From JBFLYE01 sp040756715 [NCBI: bacterium] (lineage in GTDB: Bacteria; UBA9089; UBA9088), in assembly GCA_040756715.1 (NCBI GenBank), contig JBFLYE010000104.1, forward strand, positions 1 through 5,317: DNA of 5,317 nucleotides. Reading direction: 5' to 3'. Position 1 is the first letter of the stretch. Every line of letters starts with the position of its first letter. Of this stretch, positions 1 through 5,306 are shown one piece after another. The notes under the pieces are model-generated. The model saw only the letters and a program-made list of their open reading frames with translations. It was not told where the DNA came from and made no database searches. The position numbers were made by a program, and so were the translations under genes.

Positions 1-139
1 AGAATTCATCTTTTTCGTTTATTAAATTAAGCTTATCTTTGTCATATTCAAGTCTTAGGCTCATTAAGGCAAGGTTTTGGTTATCACAAGAAAGATTAAG
101 GATAAGCTCATCATTAAGGGAAAGGGCGGTTTTGTTTGG
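1..139 (-). other. Start of a cohesin-like beta-sandwich domain (partial)
   Basis: The shifted frame ends in LILKPNKTALSLNDELILNL, then SCDNQNLALMSLRLEYDKDK, then LNLINE. The series of alternating hydrophobic strands, the D/N-rich loop and the L-x-L-x-YD-x3-L-x-x-x motif resemble the first third of cohesin and cohesin-like domains (usually about 140 residues). Only about 46 residues are visible, so this stays a suggestion. If right, the protein could bind a dockerin partner. Another Ig-like fold is the main alternative. Confidence 0.45.
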
Positions 140-442
140 TTTTAAGATTAGGTTAAGGGGTTCTTGGTTTTCAATAAAGGGAATTTCTCCTTGTTTAGAA
201 AGACTTAGGATAACCTCTGCTTCAAAGTAGGGATTGATTGATATATCTTCTTCTGTTTCCAAAGCCCCTTTTTCCTTCATTGCTTCATTTATTGCCGAAA
301 GAACCTCATTGTAGTCTAAGATTTCTTCTCTTGTTGTTCTTTTCTTAAGAACAAAGTTAAAAATGGTAAATTCATCCCTCTTTACCTTGCAACACTTAGC
401 TTGAGGATAATAGCCACATTTAAAGGCAAGGACAATATAGCA
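1..442 (-). CDS. C-terminal continuation of the giant protein in a shifted frame (partial, runs off the window)
   Basis: Codons from TGC at 442-440 down to TTC at 4-2 form 147 open codons with no stop and no start of their own at the beginning. The first residues, CYIVLAFKCGYYPQAK and then TIFNFVLKK, are what is needed to finish the fourth regulatory-like domain begun in the main frame. This is therefore the same protein after a frameshift, not a separate gene. After the domain come a charged, probably helical linker (about residues 36-66 of this segment) and a beta-rich region ending in a cohesin-like L-E-Y-D-x3-L motif. The segment overlaps the wrong-frame tail of the main frame by 23 bases. 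It has no ribosome-binding site. In an intact allele these residues would simply follow Pro 446-444. It continues beyond position 1. Confidence 0.85.
240..334 (-). other. Charged linker, probably helical
   Basis: In the shifted frame the residues TREEILDYNEVLSAINEAMK and the following EKGALETEED are rich in Glu, Lys, Ala and Leu. They contain no Pro, and only one Gly lies near the middle of the run. This is unlike the beta-rich sequence on both sides. It probably forms one or two helices between the fourth regulatory domain and the C-terminal region. I recognise no dockerin calcium-binding motif in it. Confidence 0.5.
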
Positions 443-578
443 TTGGTTTTAGGTCGGAAATGATGTAATCTCCATTTTTGTCTGTCCTATCCATGTCAAA
501 GTCACAACCAAAGTAGAAGACCCATACACCTGGTATAGATTTTTTGGTTTGCTTGTCGGTAATTGTTCCCATTATCCC
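341..578 (-). other. Carboxypeptidase-regulatory-like domain 4, interrupted by a frameshift
   Basis: The first half lies in the main frame: GIMGTITDKQTKKSIPGVWV, then DRTDKNGDYIISDLKP ending at 444. The second half lies in the shifted frame from 442: CYIVLAFKCGYYPQAKCCKV, then FTIFNFVLKK. Joined, they give a normal domain of about 80 residues. It is richer in Cys than the other three copies (YFGCDFD, KCGYY, KCCKV). Confidence 0.83.
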
Positions 579-3500
579 TTGAGCAGGTTTAACCAAGATG
601 GTTGTGGTTTTTGTGTTGTTGTCTTCCCTTAATTCAGGGATTGTATTGCCTGGGTCAACAATTACTGTGATGGTATGGGTTCCAATGGTAGCTGGTCTTG
701 TGATTACAAATCTTGCTTGAGTTTGTCCAGGGAATAAATGACCAATTGTCTTTGTTCCCTTAATCTGGTTATTTTCATCCAGGAAGATTACTTTGATAAG
801 ATTAGCATCAGCTTTTCCAATGTTTTTAATAAATGCAGTTATTCTTACCCTCTGGTATTGCTTTATAATATGGGATGGGCAGACCTTTATCTTTGTAATC
901 GTAAGATCGGGAAGGTTTGAGGGCAGGATATGGGTTGTGCAAGAGGCAGAGGATGTTATGCTTGTTTCTGGGCAATGGGATGTTCCGGTTATAGTAGCAT
1001 AATTTGTTATGGTTGCTGGTCCTGTTTGGGTTACAAAGTAATCTATTGTCGTTAAGCCTGATTGATTGGGGGTTAGGGTTCCAATCCAGATAGTTATATT
1101 GCTTCCATCAGGAAGGGTATCAATGAGATTAACATTGTAAAGGGTTGTTTGACCTGTGTTTGTGTAAGAGAGGGTGTAAGTTGTGGTAGACAGGGTGGTT
1201 GCTGTGGTTGGTCCTGTTTTTGTAAGGAATATGCCAGGGATGCCTATGATATGGGTTGTTGCTGAAGCAAAGGCTTGTATGGTTGCACTTGGGCAATCAG
1301 AGATTGCACTTATGGTGGCAATGTTTATGATGGTAGAAGATGCTGGCTCTTTGATGAAATAATCAAGGGTTAGGAAACCAGATTGAGAGGGATTTAAAGA
1401 GCCAAGGGAAAATGTCAGGGTAGAGCCATTGGGAAGGGTATCAATTAGGGTTATCTCATAAAGGATGGTTTGACCTGTGTTGGTATAAAGGAGGGTATAG
1501 GTTAGGGTTGAAAGGGTTAGGGTTTGGGTTGGTCCATCCTTTGTTAAGGATATTCCAGAGCTACCCATAGTAGGTGTTTCATAAAATTCATAGGCACCCA
1601 TATCAATCATCGCTATATCGTCCCTATTTCCATCTTTTATTCTTTCCTTTCCATCCTTATCAAATATAGGTAAAGCTGGTGCATTATTTGTTCCTGAATC
1701 TATGCAAGGGGATGAAAAGCCAAGATGAAAATCAGAAAATCCAACAAACTGGGGGTCAAGGGATATGTCATATAACCCAGCAAAGCAATTTGTGTAATTC
1801 CCAAATAAATTACCAAAGAGACAGTTATAGTTAATGGTCAAGAGGGAAGAATCAGAGAAGATACCCTCTCTATTTCCCACAATAATATTGTTTGTAATGA
1901 TTGAGGAGGAGGATTGACAAAGGATACCATTCTCCTTGTTCCTTACCATATCATTATTGGTAATGATGGGAGATGAGGATAGGGATACAATGCCAGAGCC
2001 ATTATTTTCTGCAATTACATTGTTGGTAATTGTTCCCAAAAATGAGCTAAAAGATATCCCAGATTTGCCATTTTTGCTTATTGTGTTATAAATAATCTCA
2101 GGAGAAGAAGATTGGGAAAAGATGCCGTATCCCTCATTTTCTCCTATTGTATTATTGCTGATAAGGGGTGATGAATCAGAGCAATTGATACCATTTCTGC
2201 CATTTTTTATTATTATATTGCCTATAATGGGTGGAGATGATGATAGGGATATAACCCTATATTCCATATTTTCTGCAATTATATTATTGGTAATGCTTCC
2301 TAAAAATGAGCTACAGGATATTCCCGATTTACCATTCTCTCTTATGGTGTTGCCAGTAATCACAGAAGAAGAGGACCTACAGTAAATCCCATTTTTGCTA
2401 TTTTTTAAGATAATGTTATTAACAATGGTTAAATCTGTGCTATTTATGCAATATATCCCATTGTCTCCAGAATTTATTATAAAACCAGAGATAACCGCAC
2501 CCCTTGCTCCATCACCACTAAAAATTACCGCATCTTTGCCAGAAGATGAAGAAATCGTTGGTGTTCCTATACCAATAAGGGCAATACGCTTGTCTATATA
2601 AATATTTTCTCTATATTCTCCAGCTGCCACAGAAACCGTCCCTTTAGCGGCGCAATAAAAAATCCCCTCATTTATTGTCCTATAAGGCTTATCAAATGTG
2701 CCAAGCTCAATATCTATATTCTCATCATCAACATAGATAATCTCTGCCGGGGTTAAGCTAATATTGACTATAGTCATAGAGCCTCTATTTACCTCTATAT
2801 TTTCGGTATATGAGCCATAAAATCCCGTTGCCCTTGCACAAATAACATATTTATCTGGCTTAAGGTATAAAGCATAATTGCCTTGACTATCCGTATATCC
2901 ATTCGTATTGAATGCCTCTACCATTGCTCCTGGAATGAAGACCCCACTAGAGGCATCTGTAATTTTGCCAGCAATGATACCATTTTGAGGAATTCCTTGA
3001 TACTCATAGGCACCTATATCTACAATGCCATTTACTATACGAGGATTTCCATCCTTGTCAAAAGGAAGAATACCCAAGGCTGTATTTGAGCCCCTATCTA
3101 TGCAGAAGGATGTGAATTGAAGATGAAAGTCAGGAGGGCTTATAAATTGCGGGTCAATAGATAGATCATTTGTTCCTGCAAGACAATTTCCATAATTTTC
3201 ATTTCCCGTTAGCCCATTTCTGAAAAGACAATTATAATCAATCTTTGGATTTGAGGAAATATCACCCCGATAGATGCCATAACCGTAATTTATCGGGCTA
3301 TTTAAGGCAATAATGTTATTGGTGATGAATGGAGAGGAATTAAAACAGGAAATGCCATTTCCCCAATTATTTACAATTGTGTTATTTACAATAATAGGAG
3401 AGGAATTTTGACACATAATCCCAGAATATGTATTTTCTGTAATTACATTGTTTGTAATTATTGGCTCTGCCCCATTTATACAGGATATACCATTGCCACC

Positions 3501-5306
3501 CTCTCCATAAAAACTTTTTGCACCCCTTATCTTGAAACCAGAGATTACTGCATTATCTGCCTCATTGCCCTCAAAGGTTACTGCATTTCCCGAAGAAGCA
3601 GGGTTGATTACGGGTGTGCCTGTGCCAATTAGGACAATTCTTTTGTTGATGTAGACAAGCTTAGTATATGTCCCCCCTTTCACTGAGACTGTCCCTCCCA
3701 CTGGGCAGTAAAAGATACCCTCTTTTATTGTCCGATAAGGCTTATCAAATGTGCCAAGCTCTATACCTTGATAATTGCAATCTACATAGAGCATTTTAGC
3801 AGGGCTTAAGACAAAATTGAGAATAGTTCTCTTTCCCTCAAATACCTCTATATTTTCTGTATATCTGCCATAAAACCCAGTTGCCCTTGCAACCAAAGAA
3901 TATGTCCCAGGGTTAATTTGTATGGAGTAGTCTCCCTGGGTGTCACTAATTGAATTATGAAGGTGGGAACCAATTACTTCTACCTTTGCCTGGGCAATAG
4001 GATTACCCATAATATCAACCACCCTGCCGGTAATTGTGCCATAATAGGGAGGCTCCTTTGGATAAGGCTGAGATCCACCTCCTTCCTCTCTTGGCTGCAA
4101 GGCAAAATTCACTATGCTTGTTTTTTCTTTAAATACCTCTATATTTGTGGATTCCTCCCAAAATCCATATGCCCATGCAGAAATGTCATATCTACCTGGT
4201 TTGATGCGTATAATATAGTGGCCATTTATATCCGTCTTTACCCCCTCATTGGATACCTGTATGCTTGCTCCATTAATGGGAAGCCCATTTGAGGCATCTG
4301 TAACTGTGCCAGCAATAATGCCATATTGAGGAATTCCAGGAAACTCATAAGCACCAATGTCAACAATGCCATTAACAATCCTTGGTTTTCCATCCTTATC
4401 AAATATAGGTAAAGCTGGTGCATTATTTGTTCCTGAATCTATACAAGGGGATGTAGAGCCAAGGTGAAAGTCATCAAAAGCTATAAACTGAGGGTCAAAG
4501 GATATATTGTATAATCCAGCAGAACAATTTCTATAGTTAGAAGATGAATTGCCATAGACACAGTTATAGTTAATAATTAAATTGGAAAAGTCAGAGAGAA
4601 TACCCTCTCTATTTTCTATGATAATATTATTGGTAATAATTGAAGAAGAGGATTGAGAAAAGATGCCATATTCCTTGTTTCTTATTATGTCATTATTGGT
4701 AATAATTGGGGATGATGATAAAGATACAATCCCAGACTCTGTATTTTCTGCAATTACATTGTTGGTAATTGTTCCCAAAAATGAGCTAAAAGATATTCCC
4801 GATTTGCCATTTTTGCTTATCGTGTTATAAATGATGTTTGAAATGGATGAAGAACAATAGATGCCATTTAATGTATTTCCTGTAATTACATTATTATTAA
4901 GGGTTATAGAAGAATCATTACAATTAAACCCATTTTTCCCATTTCCTGTGATTTCGTTATTCCTAATGATTGGGGAGGAAAAATCACAAAAAATGCCATC
5001 TTTCTTGTTTTCTGTGATAATATTGCCATCAATAATCGGCGAAGAGAAATCACAATATATACCATTTTCCCTATTCCCTGTGATTGTGTTATCAATAATA
5101 GTTGGGTCTGCACCATTTGTGCAATATATCCCATTTCTTCCTTTACTTATTGTAAATCCAGAGATTACAGCTCCACCTACCTCATCTCCATCAAAGATTA
5201 CCGCATCTTTATTTTCTAAAGAACTATAGTATCTTCCATTACTTAGTGCAAAAATAGTATTTAAGAAATTTTGAATTCTAAATTTTGAATTTTTATTTGA
5301 AAAGGT
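420..5306 (-). CDS. Giant modular beta-helix surface protein, main frame; 5' end missing, 3' end cut by a frameshift
   Basis: One uninterrupted frame runs from just after a TAA at 5309-5307 down to a TAA at 422-420. Part of it, 1452 codons, lies downstream of a TTG at 4778. That TTG is unlikely to be the start: it is the Leu of an FLG motif inside a repeat, and 176 more in-frame codons upstream encode further coils of the same repeat. No ATG, GTG or TTG occurs in those 176 codons, and the first in-frame ATG is at 4010, inside a folded domain. Domain order is beta-helix 1, two carboxypeptidase-regulatory-like domains, beta-helix 2, a third regulatory domain, beta-helix 3, two DUF11-like domains, CARDB-like, and a partial fourth regulatory domain. 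The frame then ends in an out-of-place tail, MLYCPCL. Family knowledge points to a secreted or surface-exposed structural or adhesive protein. No catalytic residues, signal peptide or membrane segment are visible. The exact function is unknown. Confidence 0.9.
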   Translation of the reverse strand, partial: TFSNKNSKFRIQNFLNTIFALSNGRYYSSLENKDAVIFDGDEVGGAVISGFTISKGRNGIYCTNGADPTIIDNTITGNRENGIYCDFSSPIIDGNIITENKKDGIFCDFSSPIIRNNEITGNGKNGFNCNDSSITLNNNVITGNTLNGIYCSSSISNIIYNTISKNGKSGISFSSFLGTITNNVIAENTESGIVSLSSSPIITNNDIIRNKEYGIFSQSSSSIITNNIIIENREGILSDFSNLIINYNCVYGNSSSNYRNCSAGLYNISFDPQFIAFDDFHLGSTSPCIDSGTNNAPALPIFDKDGKPRIVNGIVDIGAYEFPGIPQYGIIAGTVTDASNGLPINGASIQVSNEGVKTDINGHYIIRIKPGRYDISAWAYGFWEESTNIEVFKEKTSIVNFALQPREEGGGSQPYPKEPPYYGTITGRVVDIMGNPIAQAKVEVIGSHLHNSISDTQGDYSIQINPGTYSLVARATGFYGRYTENIEVFEGKRTILNFVLSPAKMLYVDCNYQGIELGTFDKPYRTIKEGIFYCPVGGTVSVKGGTYTKLVYINKRIVLIGTGTPVINPASSGNAVTFEGNEADNAVISGFKIRGAKSFYGEGGNGISCINGAEPIITNNVITENTYSGIMCQNSSPIIVNNTIVNNWGNGISCFNSSPFITNNIIALNSPINYGYGIYRGDISSNPKIDYNCLFRNGLTGNENYGNCLAGTNDLSIDPQFISPPDFHLQFTSFCIDRGSNTALGILPFDKDGNPRIVNGIVDIGAYEYQGIPQNGIIAGKITDASSGVFIPGAMVEAFNTNGYTDSQGNYALYLKPDKYVICARATGFYGSYTENIEVNRGSMTIVNISLTPAEIIYVDDENIDIELGTFDKPYRTINEGIFYCAAKGTVSVAAGEYRENIYIDKRIALIGIGTPTISSSSGKDAVIFSGDGARGAVISGFIINSGDNGIYCINSTDLTIVNNIILKNSKNGIYCRSSSSVITGNTIRENGKSGISCSSFLGSITNNIIAENMEYRVISLSSSPPIIGNIIIKNGRNGINCSDSSPLISNNTIGENEGYGIFSQSSSPEIIYNTISKNGKSGISFSSFLGTITNNVIAENNGSGIVSLSSSPIITNNDMVRNKENGILCQSSSSIITNNIIVGNREGIFSDSSLLTINYNCLFGNLFGNYTNCFAGLYDISLDPQFVGFSDFHLGFSSPCIDSGTNNAPALPIFDKDGKERIKDGNRDDIAMIDMGAYEFYETPTMGSSGISLTKDGPTQTLTLSTLTYTLLYTNTGQTILYEITLIDTLPNGSTLTFSLGSLNPSQSGFLTLDYFIKEPASSTIINIATISAISDCPSATIQAFASATTHIIGIPGIFLTKTGPTTATTLSTTTYTLSYTNTGQTTLYNVNLIDTLPDGSNITIWIGTLTPNQSGLTTIDYFVTQTGPATITNYATITGTSHCPETSITSSASCTTHILPSNLPDLTITKIKVCPSHIIKQYQRVRITAFIKNIGKADANLIKVIFLDENNQIKGTKTIGHLFPGQTQARFVITRPATIGTHTITVIVDPGNTIPELREDNNTKTTTILVKPAQGIMGTITDKQTKKSIPGVWVFYFGCDFDMDRTDKNGDYIISDLKPMLYCPCL
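588..911 (-). other. CARDB-like domain
   Basis: PDLTITKIKVCPSHIIKQYQ is followed by ITAFIKNIGKADANLIKVIF, LFPGQTQ and VIVDPGNTIPELREDNNTKT. This is the typical CARDB run: P-D-L at the start, N-x-G-x-A in the middle, then P-G, then D-P-x-N-x-I-x-E-x-x-E/D-x-N-N at the end. CARDB (cell-adhesion-related domain found in bacteria) is an Ig-like module of extracellular proteins. Its position after the DUF11 stalk fits a surface role. Confidence 0.88.
927..1235 (-). other. DUF11-like domain 2
   Basis: This is a tandem copy of the preceding domain, spaced 107 residues from it (start to start). It opens with GIFLTKTGPTTATTLSTTTY, has SYTNTGQTTLYNVNLIDTLP in the middle, and ends TITGTSHCP...CTTHI. It is nearly the same length as copy 1, with a very short GIP joint between them, as expected of a rigid stalk. 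Confidence 0.85.
1248..1556 (-). other. DUF11-like domain 1
   Basis: The segment from GISLTKDGPTQTLTLSTLTY runs through YTNTGQTILYEITLIDTLPN and GSLNPSQSG to ASATTHI. It shows the DUF11 pattern: a K-x-GP start, then YT-x-x-YTNTG, then DTLP-[ND]-G, then a final Thr/Ala-rich strand. These Ig-like repeats usually form stalks in secreted or wall-associated proteins. A Cys-Pro near the end (SDCPSA) is matched in the next copy (SHCPET). Confidence 0.85.
1643..2099 (-). repeat. Large direct repeat, copy B (module 3)
   Basis: This 457-nt block matches 4382-4838 with a constant offset of 2739 nt (913 codons) and no indels. Two perfectly identical tracts lie near its ends: 2003-2057 (55 nt) and 1648-1703 (56 nt). 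Between them the copies differ at many codons. By hand count about 103 of 130 compared residues are identical. Confidence 0.88.
1839..2429 (-). repeat. Nine beta-helix coils of module 3, with an 88-residue super-repeat
   Basis: Eight coils of exactly 22 residues begin at 2429, 2363, 2297, 2231, 2165, 2099, 2033 and 1967. A 21-residue coil occupies 1901-1839. Coils 2-5 and coils 6-9 form a higher-order repeat of four coils (88 residues, 264 nt). The pair marked by NGKSGIS-[CF]-SSFLG and then ITNN-[IV]-IAEN occurs at 2363 and again at 2099. Module 1 carries a third copy of that pair at 4838. Confidence 0.88.
2745..2981 (-). other. Carboxypeptidase-regulatory-like domain 3
   Basis: It opens with GIIAGKITDASSGVFIPGA, has YTDSQGNYALYLKPDKYVI in the middle, and ends with YTENIEVNRGSMTIVNISL. 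It begins right after the GAYEYQGIPQN end of beta-helix 2, just as domain 1 begins after GAYEFPGIPQY of beta-helix 1. The domain keeps the two-residue spacing between Pro and Tyr (P-D-K-Y) that helps diagnose the frameshift in the fourth copy. Confidence 0.8.
3000..3791 (-). other. Beta-helix module 2, complete with both caps
   Basis: The N-terminal cap reads YVDCNYQGIELGTFDKPYRT, then GIFYCPVGGTVSVKGGTY, then INKRIVLIGTG, resembling the DUF1565-like opening of many secreted beta-helix proteins. Coils at about 3461-3249 include IITNNVITEN and IIVNNTIVNN and are fewer than in modules 1 and 3. The last coil contains an insertion (SPINYGYGIYRGDISSN). The C-terminal cap and tail (YNCLF, NCLAGTNDLSIDPQF, DFHLQ, FCIDRGSN, FDKDGNPR, DIGAYEY) match the other two modules. 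No catalytic residues can be named. Confidence 0.85.
3798..4040 (-). other. Carboxypeptidase-regulatory-like domain 2
   Basis: GTITGRVVDIMGNPIAQAKV opens the domain, SISDTQGDYSIQINPGTYS follows, and it closes with YTENIEVFEGKRTILNFVL. The fold signature is the same as in domain 1, and it shares the ATGFYGRYTENIEV stretch with domain 3 (ATGFYGSYTENIEV). It leads with almost no linker into the N-terminal cap of beta-helix 2, as domain 3 does into beta-helix 3. The regulatory domain and the following helix cap therefore look like one duplicated unit. Confidence 0.8.
4092..4322 (-). other. Carboxypeptidase-regulatory-like domain 1
   Basis: The segment runs from GIIAGTVTDASNGLPINGA through KTDINGHYIIRIKPGRYDIS to VNFALQPR. 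This is the pattern of the transthyretin-like beta-sandwich of the CarboxypepD_reg families: G-x-V-x-D...G-x-P-I-x-G-A, then T-D-x-x-G-x-Y, then P-G-x-Y, then a closing NF-x-L strand. Such domains are non-catalytic spacers or binding modules in secreted proteins. A Gly/Pro-rich linker (EEGGGSQPYPKEPPYYG) joins it to the next copy. The family call is by eye. Confidence 0.8.
4382..4838 (-). repeat. Large direct repeat, copy A (module 1)
   Basis: This is the partner of 1643-2099. The identical tracts are 4742-4796 and 4387-4442. It covers four and a half coils, the C-terminal cap and most of the anchor-Q-like tail. It ends where module 3 has a six-residue insertion after FDKDGK. The block also contains the TTG at 4778, which has an exact in-frame counterpart at 2039-2037 coding Leu in the middle of module 3. 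Confidence 0.88.
4578..5102 (-). repeat. Eight beta-helix coils of module 1, period 66 nt (22 residues)
   Basis: Seven coils of exactly 22 residues begin at 5102, 5036, 4970, 4904, 4838, 4772 and 4706, followed by a 21-residue coil from 4640 to 4578. The pattern is roughly I-x-x-N-x-I-x-x-N-x-x-x-G-I-x-C/S, followed by a Ser-rich turn often ending in SSP. The Asn at the N-x-I and x-N positions stack into the asparagine ladders known in right-handed beta-helices. Cys occupies coil position 17 in the first four coils and in the partial coil before them. It is replaced by Phe or Ser in the later coils. Confidence 0.9.

Larger units (their letters stand above)
1584..2741 (-). other. Beta-helix module 3, the longest complete module
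   Basis: The N-terminal cap (IYVDDENIDIELGTFDKPYR, GIFYC, GTVSVAAGEY, IDKRIALIG) closely follows that of module 2. Nine coils follow, then the YNCLF...NCFAGLYDIS cap and the tail DPQF, DFHLG, SPCIDSGTNN, FDKDGKER and MGAYEF. The tail carries six more residues than module 1 in the KERIKDGNRDDIAMIDMGAYEF loop. The last five coils and the tail are close to module 1 in exact register, offset by 913 codons. It is the last helix before the stalk-like DUF11 and CARDB domains. Confidence 0.87.
4341..5213 (-). other. Beta-helix module 1 (N-terminal cap missing)
   Basis: Homology to the other modules starts at about NKDAVIFDGD and GAVISGF (5213-5155), which match KDAVIFSGD and GAVISGF of module 3. Coils of 22 residues follow, then a cap with the YNC...NC-x-AGL pattern. 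The module ends with a 'choice-of-anchor Q'-like tail: DPQF, DFHLG, SPCIDSGTNN, FDKDGKPR and DIGAYEF. The N-terminal cap seen in modules 2 and 3 (YVD..., LGTFDKPYRTI, GIFYC, GTVSV, KRI-x-LIG) is absent. In its place lie AT-rich codons with no resemblance to it in any of the three minus-strand frames. The coils should fold as a right-handed parallel beta-helix, known from pectate-lyase-like and NosD-like proteins. No catalytic site can be assigned. Confidence 0.85.

Noticed and set aside
240-334. Dockerin domain in the C-terminal linker
   Set aside because: It lacks the D-x-N-x-D-G calcium-loop pattern. The segment is just Glu/Lys/Ala-rich.
438-450. Programmed ribosomal frameshift
   Set aside because: No X-XXY-YYZ heptamer or CCC-type +1 slip site is present. 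A +1 slip would also shorten the conserved P-x-x-Y loop by one residue, so a 2-nt deletion or sequence error fits better.
1496-1530. Telomere-like GGGTTAGGG runs on the plus strand
   Set aside because: They are the reverse complement of Thr/Leu/Ser codons in DUF11 domain 1 (TLTLSTLTYT). The spacing is irregular and they lie inside a conserved protein domain.
4776-4778. TTG as the true start of the gene
   Set aside because: It lies within a 55-nt tract also found in the middle of module 3, where it codes Leu. Repeat-coding sequence continues upstream in the same frame, and no ribosome-binding site precedes it.
4578-5102. CRISPR-like array suggested by the 66-nt periodicity
   Set aside because: The units are coding, contiguous and variable throughout, with no alternation of a constant repeat and unique spacers. 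The period equals one 22-residue beta-helix coil.
39-5229. Plus-strand open frames of 60-122 codons, such as 4861-5229 and 3957-4292
   Set aside because: They lie antisense to the repeat-coding gene, resemble no known proteins, and repeat only because the coding strand repeats (reverse-complemented Asn/Ile coils).
2-5278. GAATTC at both edges (2-7 and 5273-5278), as if the window were an EcoRI clone
   Set aside because: Neither site is exactly at an edge, and the hexamer is common in AT-rich DNA. One copy lies in good coding sequence (Glu-Phe) and the other in the AT-rich repeat.
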